IMG/VR virus record: IMGVR_UViG_3300032753_000025
Coordinates: 1-62,160 of that record
Source: a virus
Length of the DNA: 62,160 nt
Direction: 5' to 3' (one strand)
Shown here piece after piece: positions 1-7,451 of this stretch. A model generated the notes under the pieces. The model worked only from the letters and a program-made list of their open reading frames with translations. It did not search any database and was not told the DNA's origin. The translations under genes and the position numbers were made by a program. The first letter of the stretch is position 1, and each line of letters begins with the position of its first letter.

Positions 1-153
1 CTCAATGCGGATGACATTGCCTTTGTCGTCTAGCTGACGGTCTGGCTTGCCTTCTTCAATCTCAACGAGGATGTCTTCTGCGGCACCAAGGCCCGCCTGG
101 GGCTCCTCCTGCGGCATGCGGATATTTGGATTAAGCCCCGGTGTCATAGGCAT
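1..153 (-). CDS. Portal protein, N-terminal fragment (duplicate copy)
   Basis: This is the first 51 codons of the portal gene, repeated because the window covers the map junction. The full gene is at 59678-62059. The single base difference between the copies (127 versus 62033) is in this stretch. It is not a separate gene. Confidence 0.9.
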   Translation of the reverse strand, partial: MPMTPGLNPNIRMPQEEPQAGLGAAEDILVEIEEGKPDRQLDDKGNVIRIE

Positions 154-254
154 GATTAATCGCCTTGCTTCTCTACAAGCTTCCCAATCTCTTCAACGAA
201 ACGGTCAAGCCCCTCACGAGCCGCCAGATTATCAGATTTTGCGGCAATCTCATA
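1..254. repeat. Terminal direct repeat, left copy
   Basis: These 254 bases recur at 61907-62160. The only difference I found is T at 127 against C at 62033. The repeat covers the start of the portal gene and the end of the small gene before it. It shows that the sequence closes into a circle of about 61,906 bp, or that the DNA is terminally redundant. The length and the mismatch fit an assembly overlap from a mixed population at least as well as a true fixed terminal repeat. Confidence 0.95.
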
Positions 255-371
255 GACGCGCACATAGTCGTGGGGTTCTTTGCCCCAAACCTCTACGCGA
301 AACCTACTAAGTTCTTTTGATGCTGGCGCTGCCTTATGCAGCACGTCCACAATGGCGTTTGCTAAGATCAT
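156..371 (-). CDS. Small phage protein between terL and portal
   Basis: A 71-residue acidic protein of unknown function. I start it at the ATG at 371, preceded by AAAGAGATAAAC, rather than far upstream, because the longer reading would run through the end of terL. The C-terminal half is charged and likely helical (FVEEIGKLVEK). It lies between the large terminase and the portal, 2 bp before the portal ATG, so it is translated with packaging genes. A role in packaging or portal assembly is only inferred from position. Confidence 0.75.
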   Translation of the reverse strand: MILANAIVDVLHKAAPASKELSRFRVEVWGKEPHDYVRVYEIAAKSDNLAAREGLDRFVEEIGKLVEKQGD

Positions 372-384
372 GTTTATCTCTTTG

Positions 385-2016
385 CTATACTGGATAGAGC
401 GGCTCCGGCGCAGAGCCAACATGCACTCTACTGTTGTCGACCTCCGCTGTCCATTCAACGCCACGCACGAGGAGCCCGATGTCGCGCAGATGCCGCAACG
501 CCATGCTAGTCGTGTCGACAAGATCGTCATGACGGCCTTTAGGAAACACGGCGACCTGGTCGATCACCATTTGCGCGAACTCTCTGTCTGGCGCGTAGAT
601 CAACCCATCAGAAAACAAATGCTGCACGCTGTAGAGACGCGCTAGTTTGTCCTGCCCCTTAGGATCCATCAGCTGGACACCGAAATCGTCGTAACCATAA
701 ACGCGTCGCAGCTCTTGCGCAACGCTATACCCGCTTGCCTTGTTCTCGACCAGAAGCTTGTCTACGCGCCAGTCATTCATTGTCTCGCGGACTTTCTCGA
801 CAAGCTCGTGGAGCTCTAGGCGTTCAGCCCAGGCGTAGATCAGCATACACTTTGGGTGCTCTTGCTTATACGTGCGCTCCAGTGACGCCATCATGCCGTC
901 AGGCGTGTAGGTCCGCGTGACTTGCGCAGTTTGGTCTCCTCCCGTCCATATGCCCCAAACCGTCATGGCGGACGGGTCGTTCTCTGTCTTGGTGGTGTAT
1001 GCCCCGTCCACTGCGGCGACAATGTAATCAAATGGCGGGTATGTCGGCTTGTCCCACATCTGCCACCACTCAGTCAGGATGACGCCACCGCCACGCGGCT
1101 GTGGTGCCTGGGCAAACTGACCCGCGGTGGCCCACTTTCCCATGATCTCTTCGTCGCGCTCGACGACGTCTATCGGGAAGCGGGCGGGAAATAAAAGCTC
1201 TCCTGGCCGTGACCGCGGGTCTTCCATGCCAAGCATCGTCGGCATGGCGCGCGACGGGTCGTAGCGCATGGGCAGCATGATGTGATCGTATGGCAGGCCA
1301 CGCTCAATGATGGTGGCACTGACGTCGTCCTCTGCCAGGCGCTGCATGATCACTATGATGGCCGATCGCTTTGGCGAAACGAGACGCGTGGGCACCGCCT
1401 CGCAGAACCACGTATTGACCGTGTCCTTGACTTGCTGCGACATGGCGTCAGAGACAGACAGCGGGTCGTCGATGATCACGCGGTCGGCACGAGCGCCAGT
1501 GATTGAGTTCGACGCGGAGCACTGCCTGAAGCCAAGGGCTGTATTTTCGTATTTGGTTTTTTGATTTTGATCACGCGTGAGCTCGACGTGAGGCCAGCGG
1601 TCTTTATACCAAGGATCCTCAATAAGCCGGCGCATACGCAAGCCGTCGCGCACTGCAAGCTCTTGGTTGTGGCTGGCGCAGATATAGCGCAAGTGAGGCA
1701 TGTTGCACGGCCCCCACTCCCACGCGGGCCAGAACACGTTAACGAGTAAGCTCTTCATCGTGCCTGGCGGAATGTTAATCAGCAGGCGATTGTAAAGCGA
1801 TCCGTCGTCCAGCTCTTCTTCGTTTGTGATTGCCTCTAAGTGAGCAGCCAAGAAGTCTATGTGCCAAGAGTGAACGTATTCAGCTCCAGGCTCGACCAGG
1901 TGCCACGACAGACGGATAAAGTTAACGAGATCCTTGCAGTCTTCGCGATCAAGCTCAATCAGCTGCCTGTCAATGTCGAGCGGGTTTGTGTAACCGACGT
2001 CAAGGATCGCGGCCAT
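385..2016 (-). CDS. terL: Terminase large subunit
   Basis: The ATPase-nuclease motor that packages DNA into the prohead through the portal. The protein has 543 residues. A Walker A-like element, NIPPGTMKSL, is at residues 81-90 and a Walker B, VIIDD, at about 180-184. The C-terminal RNase H-like nuclease shows the acidic blocks AAVDGAYT, LVENKASG and GRHDDLVD. Length and motif order are normal for the family. Its ATG overlaps the stop of the preceding gene (TAATG), and the small terminase lies two genes upstream, so packaging genes are co-transcribed leftward. The family cannot by itself tell headful from site-specific cutting. Confidence 0.95.
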   Translation of the reverse strand: MAAILDVGYTNPLDIDRQLIELDREDCKDLVNFIRLSWHLVEPGAEYVHSWHIDFLAAHLEAITNEEELDDGSLYNRLLINIPPGTMKSLLVNVFWPAWEWGPCNMPHLRYICASHNQELAVRDGLRMRRLIEDPWYKDRWPHVELTRDQNQKTKYENTALGFRQCSASNSITGARADRVIIDDPLSVSDAMSQQVKDTVNTWFCEAVPTRLVSPKRSAIIVIMQRLAEDDVSATIIERGLPYDHIMLPMRYDPSRAMPTMLGMEDPRSRPGELLFPARFPIDVVERDEEIMGKWATAGQFAQAPQPRGGGVILTEWWQMWDKPTYPPFDYIVAAVDGAYTTKTENDPSAMTVWGIWTGGDQTAQVTRTYTPDGMMASLERTYKQEHPKCMLIYAWAERLELHELVEKVRETMNDWRVDKLLVENKASGYSVAQELRRVYGYDDFGVQLMDPKGQDKLARLYSVQHLFSDGLIYAPDREFAQMVIDQVAVFPKGRHDDLVDTTSMALRHLRDIGLLVRGVEWTAEVDNSRVHVGSAPEPLYPV

Positions 2017-2594
2017 TATTCCTCCAGGAAATAACTATCCGCGTCGCCTTCGTCGCCAAGCCATCCGTTAGGGAATGTATTAAACGCAATGTAAAGGCTT
2101 CCGTCGCCGGCAAGCGATCGATACGCCATGCGTGACGGGAATAGAAACAAGTAGCCGCTTTCTAATCCAATGTCGCACGTATTGACGTTTAGATCGCTTG
2201 GCGCATACGTCGGAATGTAAAGACCATCGCGCTGACGATCAGAGTTGAATTGCAAGACAGCATCTGCGTCAGCATGCAAATAAAATATGCCAGAAATAAA
2301 ACTATTAACTCTGAACATTGTGTGATCGTCATTACCGTGACGCGCCCACGACGTCGAAAGCTTTAAGCTTACGTCATTGCGCGGCTTCAGAACATTCTTG
2401 ACGTATAACGCAATCTGCTCTTCGACGAACGATCTGATGCCGCTTAGCTGATCGCTATCAAGGATATTGCACTCCCGATATTTTGCTGTATCAACCGCTG
2501 ATATTTCTTGCGGTTCGACATCACGCTGCATGCATGACGCGACGACGTGTTGCGGAAATAGCTTATACAAGCGTGCCCCCTCAAATATATCCAT
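2016..2594 (-). CDS. 2OG-Fe(II) oxygenase-like protein, possibly inactive
   Basis: A 192-residue protein that resembles phage double-stranded beta-helix proteins of the 2-oxoglutarate/Fe(II) oxygenase type. The core strands RVNSFISGIFYLHA and GYLFLFPSRMAYRSL match the usual NS-SGVFYL and G-LVLFPS blocks. The positions where iron-binding histidines are expected seem changed: RVNS in place of an H-NS form, and FPSRMAYRS in place of FPS--H-V. It may therefore be a non-catalytic fold. An alternative GTG start at 2612 exists; I prefer the ATG at 2594. It sits between terS and terL in the packaging operon. Confidence 0.6.
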   Translation of the reverse strand: MDIFEGARLYKLFPQHVVASCMQRDVEPQEISAVDTAKYRECNILDSDQLSGIRSFVEEQIALYVKNVLKPRNDVSLKLSTSWARHGNDDHTMFRVNSFISGIFYLHADADAVLQFNSDRQRDGLYIPTYAPSDLNVNTCDIGLESGYLFLFPSRMAYRSLAGDGSLYIAFNTFPNGWLGDEGDADSYFLEE

Positions 2595-2595
2595 T

Positions 2596-2853
2596 TCAAT
2601 GTCCCGGACCACTAACCCAAAATGTATTACCAGTTCTGTCTGCAGACTGCATTATCTGATTTACGTTATAACTAATAGCATTAAACGCGTTTTGCGCGTG
2701 TTCTTCATTGGATAAGTGATTGCACAAGATGTAAGAGATCACGCTGCTCAAGACCGCGAGCTCATCGTCGCTTGGGCCAATGCGCTCTTCGAGCATAGCA
2801 ATGATATCGACCGTTGTTTCTGCCAACATCATTGTGCGCTCGTTTTCAGTCAT
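2596..2853 (-). CDS. Small hypothetical protein in packaging operon
   Basis: An 85-residue acidic, probably helical protein that I cannot assign. Its ATG at 2853 overlaps the stop of the small terminase gene (TGATG), and its own stop lies just before the next gene's ATG, so translation is coupled across terS, this gene and the oxygenase-like gene. A GTG one codon upstream is also possible. The N-terminus has a run of methionines and acidic residues. No motif is visible. Confidence 0.7.
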   Translation of the reverse strand: MTENERTMMLAETTVDIIAMLEERIGPSDDELAVLSSVISYILCNHLSNEEHAQNAFNAISYNVNQIMQSADRTGNTFWVSGPGH

Positions 2854-3308
2854 CACTTCGCCTCTTTAGCGGCAATCAAAATTTCTCTTAATGCATTGCG
2901 CTGCTCAGGCGTCAGCGTCTTTGCGTCAAGGACATGAGACTGCACTTGCACTGGTCCGCCATTAGCGCCAGTGACCGCTGTCTCTTTGCGTTCAGTGTAA
3001 TCTTCGCGGAAGCGCGCTTGTGCGGATTTGATCCAAAGATTTGCGTTAAACTCGCGAGACCTTAAATTTTCGCGCGCCTGATCTTCCCACCATTGCTGTT
3101 CTAAAACCTTTGCGCGTGTTAAAGCTGTGGAAAATTCTTCGTGGGCGGCGGCCCAATCATACAGCGTCGCTCTATCAATTTCAAAAGTAGCCGCATAGCT
3201 TGCCCAGCCCTTTCCTTGCTTGGCCATTTCAATAACAGCCTCGCAATACTCAGGCTTGTATTTGCTTGGCCTCCCGACTGGCCGCTTCTGTTTTACTTCC
3301 TTACCCAT
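2853..3308 (-). CDS. terS: Terminase small subunit
   Basis: The DNA-recognition partner of the large terminase. The protein has 151 residues. It begins with a basic arm (KRPVGRPSKYKPEYCEAVI), typical of phage small terminases, followed by a helix-turn-helix at about residues 35-60 (YAATFEIDRATLYDWAAAH). The middle carries the ENLRSREFNANLWIKSAQ segment common in this family. It is the first gene of the leftward packaging operon, and the large subunit follows two genes later. The assignment is by motif and position. Confidence 0.88.
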   Translation of the reverse strand: MGKEVKQKRPVGRPSKYKPEYCEAVIEMAKQGKGWASYAATFEIDRATLYDWAAAHEEFSTALTRAKVLEQQWWEDQARENLRSREFNANLWIKSAQARFREDYTERKETAVTGANGGPVQVQSHVLDAKTLTPEQRNALREILIAAKEAK

Positions 3309-3362
3309 AACTCAACCCACAATATGATGACCAGGACATGATATCACATACTGGCCTGTTTG

Positions 3363-3671
3363 TCAGAACTGCTCTTCTGCGTAACCATCAGGCTTATTTA
3401 TTTTAGATATAGCCTTTACCGCGGCTTCTCCCAAGGGGGTGCCCGCCAACATCCCCAGAGCATCCATGTAAGCTGCGAGCACGGCCTGCTCTTCAGCCCT
3501 TTTCTTAGCGTCTTGCTTGCGAAGAGATACAAGCTTCTTGATGATCTTAGGATCAAAGCCACTACCTTTTGCTTCACTGTAAACCTCTTTGATGTCCTCA
3601 GCGATTATTGTCTTCTCATCTTCAAGCTTTTCGATACGCTCAACAAGAGCCTTCAGCTGATTGTTTGTCAC
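3363..3671 (-). CDS. gapR: GapR-like nucleoid-associated protein (DUF2312)
   Basis: A 102-residue protein with the GapR/DUF2312 signature: an N-terminal coiled coil (LKALVERIEKLEDEK), then DIKEVYSEAKGSGFDPK and LRKQD, then a basic turn and the end helix AAYMDALGML. Cellular GapR of alphaproteobacteria binds AT-rich, overtwisted DNA and helps topoisomerases during replication. The start is a GTG at 3671 with a good GGAGG site six bases ahead. The C-terminal tail after ALGML (about 35 residues) is longer than in the short cellular form. It is divergent from the early operon and just upstream of terS. It may remodel host or phage DNA, or silence promoters. Confidence 0.85.
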   Translation of the reverse strand: MTNNQLKALVERIEKLEDEKTIIAEDIKEVYSEAKGSGFDPKIIKKLVSLRKQDAKKRAEEQAVLAAYMDALGMLAGTPLGEAAVKAISKINKPDGYAEEQF

Positions 3672-3711
3672 TTATGCCTCCATTTCGATACGAATACATT
3701 CAGGCGCTTGC

Positions 3712-3740
3712 ACCATCAATACGACTGCCGGCCATGTCAA
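3712..3740 (-). promoter_or_regulatory. Candidate promoter for the gapR-like gene
   Basis: On the minus strand there is a perfect TTGACA (3735-3740), a 17-base spacer and a weak GATGGT (3712-3717), about 40 bases ahead of the GTG start. The region lies between two divergent genes, so a leftward promoter is expected here. The poor -10 keeps confidence low. Confidence 0.35.
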
Positions 3741-3777
3741 GCACTAATATTTTTTTGCAATGTCAGAAAAAAGCCTA

Positions 3778-3806
3778 TTGACAGTAGAAGTAACTTCCTG
3801 TAGCTT
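3778..3806 (+). promoter_or_regulatory. Early promoter P1 with internal palindrome
   Basis: TTGACA, a 17-base spacer, then TAGCTT. The spacer carries GAAGTAACTTC, an odd-centred palindrome. The same design occurs at 5458 and 7091, so this is very likely a shared promoter/operator type driving the early plus-strand genes. A protein bound at the palindrome would lie between the -35 and -10 boxes. Confidence 0.7.
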
Positions 3807-3838
3807 CTGATTATTGAGATTGATATGGAGATACTGAA

Positions 3839-4030
3839 ATGTGGAAACAAAACCCAGACCTGATGGCCCGCCTGACATCAGCGCAAAACCACGAAGCTAA
3901 CATCAATCAGGACATCATGACATTTGTCGCTTTTTTCAACACTCGCGAAGAGCTTCTCCGTCATGTTGAGCATTACGAAGACCGTGCCGCTAATTATGTT
4001 GCTCCCAAGCGTCGGAGGCGGGCTGCATAA
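3839..4030 (+). CDS. Small early protein with basic C-terminus
   Basis: A 63-residue protein of unknown function, first gene after promoter P1. The body is helical (TFVAFFNTREELLRHVEHYED) and the protein ends in a strongly basic tail, PKRRRRAA, that could bind nucleic acid. The ATG is preceded by GATTGATATGGAGATACTGAA, part of the repeated initiation element. No known family recognised. Confidence 0.75.
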   Translation: MWKQNPDLMARLTSAQNHEANINQDIMTFVAFFNTREELLRHVEHYEDRAANYVAPKRRRRAA

Positions 4031-4070
4031 GCCCGCTACTTTTTACTCGCTTATATTGATATGGAGATGA

Positions 4071-4247
4071 ATGATGAAGCTGTTAGTTGAGACTGAACTA
4101 TTTGACAATGACCCATCAGCGACCTGGGATTACTTAAACAACGAGGGCCGTTTACTGCGCGGCGCTTGGTTTAGCTATCACTTGGATTGCTGGTGCGCTG
4201 AAATTGACGAAAGAGGCGCTGTTACGAAAAGCCCACTTGAATATTGA
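4071..4247 (+). CDS. Small early protein, 58 residues
   Basis: A short gene starting ATGATGAAG, preceded by the conserved ATTGATATGGAGATGA element. The product is acidic and aromatic (ATWDYLNNEG, WFSYHLDCWCAEIDE), with no family recognised. Its stop codon lies inside the TATTGATATGGAG element used by the next gene, so the two are tightly coupled. The strong initiation site and compact fit support it as real. Confidence 0.7.
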   Translation: MMKLLVETELFDNDPSATWDYLNNEGRLLRGAWFSYHLDCWCAEIDERGAVTKSPLEY

Positions 4248-4260
4248 TATGGAGATGAAA

Positions 4261-4839
4261 ATGGAACTCGATCTTAAGCTCGTTAAAGCTGCCGCTATGT
4301 GTGCCTCAAAGGAGGAGACGCGCTACTACCTTAAAGGAGTAGCCATCCAGGCTTCTGCCAAGGGCGTGTTTATTGTGGCCACCGACGGACACCGTCTCTT
4401 GGCGCTGCGTCAGCTGCAGCCATACGACGGCCAGTCGTTCAATATCATTATACCTCTGGATATCATTGCCAAGATCAAGCTGAACAAGAAAGATCCCTTG
4501 GCGACGCTAAAGCCAGGAGATGAGTTATTCAACCAATGGTCTATAACTCACGACGGCTCTACAATTACATTTAGTGTGATAGACGGCACCTTCCCTGACT
4601 GGCAGCGCATTATCCCGAAAGAAGTCGACGGCAAAACCGCCCAGTTCAATATGACCTACCTGGGTGACTTCGCTAAAGTGGCCAAGGCGCTCACTGGCTC
4701 TGAGACGCATGTATCTATTGCCCACAATGGCGACGGCCCGGCGCTCTTGTCATTTGGTGATGAGGTAGATGGCCTTGGTGTTCTGATGCCATTTAGAAGA
4801 GCAATTCAAGTGAAAACTCCAGACTGGGTGACGGCATGA
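4261..4839 (+). CDS. Sliding clamp-like protein (DNA polymerase III beta family)
   Basis: A 193-residue protein whose N-terminal part matches a beta-clamp domain: YYLKGVAIQ, then GVFIVATDGHRLLALRQ at about residues 34-51, where ATDGHRL is the family signature. The C-terminal part has FPDWQRIIP, also typical of clamp domain junctions. Cellular clamps have three such domains in about 366 residues; this has room for one or two. No phage polymerase is present, so it could occupy host Pol III or act as a clamp decoy. The start at 4261 follows GATATGGAGATGAAA. The next gene overlaps it by ATGA. Confidence 0.82.
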   Translation: MELDLKLVKAAAMCASKEETRYYLKGVAIQASAKGVFIVATDGHRLLALRQLQPYDGQSFNIIIPLDIIAKIKLNKKDPLATLKPGDELFNQWSITHDGSTITFSVIDGTFPDWQRIIPKEVDGKTAQFNMTYLGDFAKVAKALTGSETHVSIAHNGDGPALLSFGDEVDGLGVLMPFRRAIQVKTPDWVTA

Positions 4840-5102
4840 AGCTTATAACCTTTATGAGAATGCTCGTGGACTATGAAAAGATTGGCTACGAGATCACCAG
4901 CAACAGGGAAGTCATCGTTGTTTACGGAGAGAAGGGGAAACTGGTGATCCCCTTCGCTGACATCTACAGCTGGAAAACAGGAGAGCTCAGGCGCAAAATC
5001 AGAGAACTTAAACCAAAGCAGAAATCAGACGGAGACCATTATGACGCAGGAGGAGAATATACTGACGGATCACCTGAAGGAAGTCAGGTACAAGTCAATT
5101 GA
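4836..5102 (+). CDS. Hypothetical early protein
   Basis: An 88-residue protein whose ATG overlaps the stop of the clamp-like gene, which suggests translational coupling. The first 60 residues look like a small mixed fold (EVIVVYGEKGKLVIPFADI) and the tail is low-complexity and polar. The last 62 bases overlap the next gene in another frame. No family recognised. Confidence 0.65.
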   Translation: MKLITFMRMLVDYEKIGYEITSNREVIVVYGEKGKLVIPFADIYSWKTGELRRKIRELKPKQKSDGDHYDAGGEYTDGSPEGSQVQVN

Positions 5103-5235
5103 TTTGATACGCAAGGCGGCTAACGATCTGTGGTCTGACCCAGACAACCCAACGCACTGCCGGCAGATACATGACTGCCTGCAGTCTTATATGGAAGCTC
5201 AATTACTGCTGAACCCTAACTTTTTTGGAGATTGA
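5041..5235 (+). CDS. Hypothetical early protein
   Basis: A 64-residue helical, acidic protein (DLIRKAANDLWSDPDNP, IHDCLQSYMEAQLLL). It starts within the end of the preceding gene and its stop codon is the TGA in the next gene's GGAGATTGATATG element. Both neighbours and the strong overlap pattern support it. Function is unknown. Confidence 0.6.
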   Translation: MTQEENILTDHLKEVRYKSIDLIRKAANDLWSDPDNPTHCRQIHDCLQSYMEAQLLLNPNFFGD

Positions 5236-5236
5236 T

Positions 5237-5461
5237 ATGGCTATTCTAGATAACGGCACACTGACCTCCGTCGAGTATCAAAACAAGCTTGACAGCGAGG
5301 GATACCGCAACATTGTTGAGAGGGCGGACAGACTGAAGTGGGACACTGAATACCGCGAGGAATACAAGCGCAAGTCCATGTTCGCTCAAGCCAGGCGGCG
5401 GGCGGCTGAAAAGCCAGTCAGTCTGCCAAAATTAAATTGGCTAGATAAAAATAAAGATTGA
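5237..5461 (+). CDS. Hypothetical basic early protein
   Basis: A 74-residue, charged, probably helical protein (YREEYKRKSMFAQARRRAAEK). The ATG at 5237 directly follows GGAGATTGAT. Its stop codon TGA is part of the TTGACA box of promoter P2, so the transcription unit ends exactly where the next begins. No family recognised. Confidence 0.72.
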   Translation: MAILDNGTLTSVEYQNKLDSEGYRNIVERADRLKWDTEYREEYKRKSMFAQARRRAAEKPVSLPKLNWLDKNKD

Positions 5462-5486
5462 CAAGTAGAAGTAACTTCTATACCAA
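5458..5486 (+). promoter_or_regulatory. Early promoter P2 with perfect palindrome
   Basis: TTGACA, 17-base spacer, TACCAA. The spacer contains TAGAAGTAACTTCTA, a perfect 15-base palindrome around a central A. It heads the helicase gene. Same layout as the promoters at 3778 and 7091. Confidence 0.7.
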
Positions 5487-5529
5487 TCAAAGGGCGCTAC
5501 GGCGTCCTTTAGATTTTATGGAGATTGAT

Positions 5530-7050
5530 ATGGCCTTTATCCCTTCACCACAACAAGCTGCCTTCCTAGACTGGGTTGAGACCGGCAAAGGCTCTTGCGT
5601 TCTTGAGGCTGTCGCTGGCGCTGGCAAGACCACCACACTGATCGAGGCTGTCGAGCGCACTGACAAGCCAGTCGCTATCCTTGCCTACAACCGCAAAATT
5701 GCTGATGAGATCAAAGGCAAGCTCAAGGCGCGCAAGATTGACTGGCAGAAAGCCAATGCCAATACGGTTCACGGCTTTGGCCTTGGCGCATACAAAAAAT
5801 CATTCCCAGGCGTCCGCGTCGACGGCAACAAGGTCACAGACATCCTGGTGTCTATGGGCAAGTCAGCTCACCCAGAGCATGCCGTCCGCTTGTTTTCTTC
5901 AATCGTGGCTAACCTTGTGTCTCTGGCTAAGCAGCGCGCCCTGGGTGTCTTTGGCTCTATTGACGACACCTCCCAGTGGTATGAGATTGCCGAGCACTTT
6001 GACATCCTGGCCAATGAAAAGACCGACAAGGCTGAGAAGCGCTTAGGCGATATTGTTGCCACGGCCATTGAGGTCCTCAAGAATTCTAACAGCACCACGT
6101 CGATCGTTGACTTCGACGACATGGTCTACCTGCCTGTTTTCCTGAAGCTGCGTTTCTGGACGTATCCCTGGGTGTTTGTTGACGAAGCCCAGGACACGAA
6201 CCCAGCGCGTCGCGCTTTGGTTAAGGCTTTGCTTGCGCCAGGCGGTCGGGTTGTGGCCGTTGGCGATCGTCGTCAGGCGATCTACGGCTTCACTGGCGCT
6301 GACGCTGACGCTCTTGACCTGATCAAGGCAGACTTCAATGCGGTCGACATGCCGCTCACAGTGACCTACCGCTGCCCTAAGCAAGTGGTCAGGGTGGCTC
6401 ACCAGTGGGTTAATCACATTGAGGCCCACGACAGCGCCCCTGAAGGATCTTACAGCGTTATTGACCGCGCTGACGTATTTGGCCGCAATGACCTGGATGG
6501 CTCCGCGGCTATTTTGTGCCGCAACACCAAGCCTCTTGTCTCCTTAGCCTTCGAGCTCATCCGCGCCCGTGTCGCCTGCAAGGTAGAGGGCAGAGACATT
6601 GGCAAGGGCCTGATCAACCTGGCCACCAAGTGGAAGACAGCCAAGACGCTGCACGGCCTTGAGACACGCGTCACCAATTGGTCGGAGGCTCAGATCGTCC
6701 GCGCTAAGGCCAAGGGCAATGGCGCACTGGCTCAGCAGATCAAGGACCAGGCTGACACGATCATGGTTATCACTGGCGAATGCCGCAGGGCTGGCAACGA
6801 CAGCATTGAGGCAGTGGTGGACAGCATCCAGTCTTTGTTCGAGGACAATGTCAGCAACATGCTGACGCTCAGCACCATCCACAAGGCAAAGGGCCGCGAG
6901 TGGGAGACGGTTTACTGGCTTGACCGTGAAGGCACACTGCCTAGCCCCTACGCTACGCAGAAGTGGCAGCAGGACCAGGAAGACAATCTTTGCTACGTGG
7001 CGGCAACAAGAGCCAAGTCTTCACTGATCGAAGTCATGGTCCCCCAATAA
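5530..7050 (+). CDS. UvrD/Rep-type superfamily 1 DNA helicase
   Basis: An ATP-dependent 3'-5' DNA helicase of 506 residues. Motifs appear in order: QAAFLDW (Q motif), AVAGAGKTTTL (Walker A, residues 27-37), VDEAQDTNPARR (motif II), GDRRQAIYGFTGAD (motif III), VTYRCP (motif IV), TIHKAKGREWETVYW (motif V) and YVAATRAK (motif VI). It is shorter than cellular UvrD (about 720), so the accessory subdomains are reduced. I start at the ATG at 5530 after GGAGATTGAT; a longer in-frame reading would include the promoter. It probably unwinds DNA during phage replication or recombination. Confidence 0.93.
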   Translation: MAFIPSPQQAAFLDWVETGKGSCVLEAVAGAGKTTTLIEAVERTDKPVAILAYNRKIADEIKGKLKARKIDWQKANANTVHGFGLGAYKKSFPGVRVDGNKVTDILVSMGKSAHPEHAVRLFSSIVANLVSLAKQRALGVFGSIDDTSQWYEIAEHFDILANEKTDKAEKRLGDIVATAIEVLKNSNSTTSIVDFDDMVYLPVFLKLRFWTYPWVFVDEAQDTNPARRALVKALLAPGGRVVAVGDRRQAIYGFTGADADALDLIKADFNAVDMPLTVTYRCPKQVVRVAHQWVNHIEAHDSAPEGSYSVIDRADVFGRNDLDGSAAILCRNTKPLVSLAFELIRARVACKVEGRDIGKGLINLATKWKTAKTLHGLETRVTNWSEAQIVRAKAKGNGALAQQIKDQADTIMVITGECRRAGNDSIEAVVDSIQSLFEDNVSNMLTLSTIHKAKGREWETVYWLDREGTLPSPYATQKWQQDQEDNLCYVAATRAKSSLIEVMVPQ

Positions 7051-7070
7051 GGGGGGCCAAAATATTTTTT
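7038..7070 (+). terminator. Rho-independent terminator after the helicase gene
   Basis: An 8-bp stem (7038-7045 with 7051-7058, one G-T pair) with loop AATAA, followed by AAAATATTTTTT. The loop contains the helicase stop codon TAA, so the last sense codons form the left arm. It separates the helicase unit from promoter P3. Confidence 0.72.
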
Positions 7071-7090
7071 AAAAAAACGCACTAAGTGTA

Positions 7091-7119
7091 TTGACATAGG
7101 AAGTTACTTCCTATACCTT
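7091..7119 (+). promoter_or_regulatory. Early promoter P3 with perfect palindrome
   Basis: TTGACA, 17-base spacer, TACCTT. The whole spacer, TAGGAAGTTACTTCCTA, is a 17-base palindrome around a central T. It lies just after the helicase terminator and drives the third early unit. Confidence 0.72.
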
Positions 7120-7154
7120 CAAATCATCGAAACACACATTGTATGGAGATTGAT

Positions 7155-7451
7155 ATGACAAACCTCAACATCCTCGCTGACCGTTACGCTCAAGCCAAGG
7201 TTATCGCTGACAAGGCAGCCAAAGACCTGGAGAAGATCAAGGAAGAGATCTACGCGCTCGTTAACCAGGACCCATCCCTCGACGCTATTGTTGGCCTGCA
7301 CTTCACGGTCAACATCACCAAGGCTCCACGCTCTAGCGTCAGCGCTACGCTGGTCAAGGAGCTGCTCAGCCCTGAGGATGTCGCGCTGGTCACGGAGACC
7401 AAAGTCATCACCACCCTGCGCGTCAAGGCGTCTTTAGCCGACGCGGCATAA
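7155..7451 (+). CDS. Hypothetical early protein
   Basis: A 98-residue protein starting at the ATG after ATGGAGATTGAT. The first 45 residues are a helical coiled-coil-like region (AQAKVIADKAAKDLEKIKEEI), followed by a short beta-rich part (GLHFTVNITKAPRSSVSATLV). Proteins of this shape occur in many phage early regions, but I cannot give a function. A 16-base hairpin with a TCCG tetraloop (7459-7474) follows its stop and could protect or process the mRNA. Confidence 0.75.
   Translation: MTNLNILADRYAQAKVIADKAAKDLEKIKEEIYALVNQDPSLDAIVGLHFTVNITKAPRSSVSATLVKELLSPEDVALVTETKVITTLRVKASLADAA

Noticed and set aside
5458-5529. Longer N-terminus for the UvrD-like helicase
   Set aside because: The extra codons cover promoter P2, and the ATG at 5530 has the conserved initiation site.
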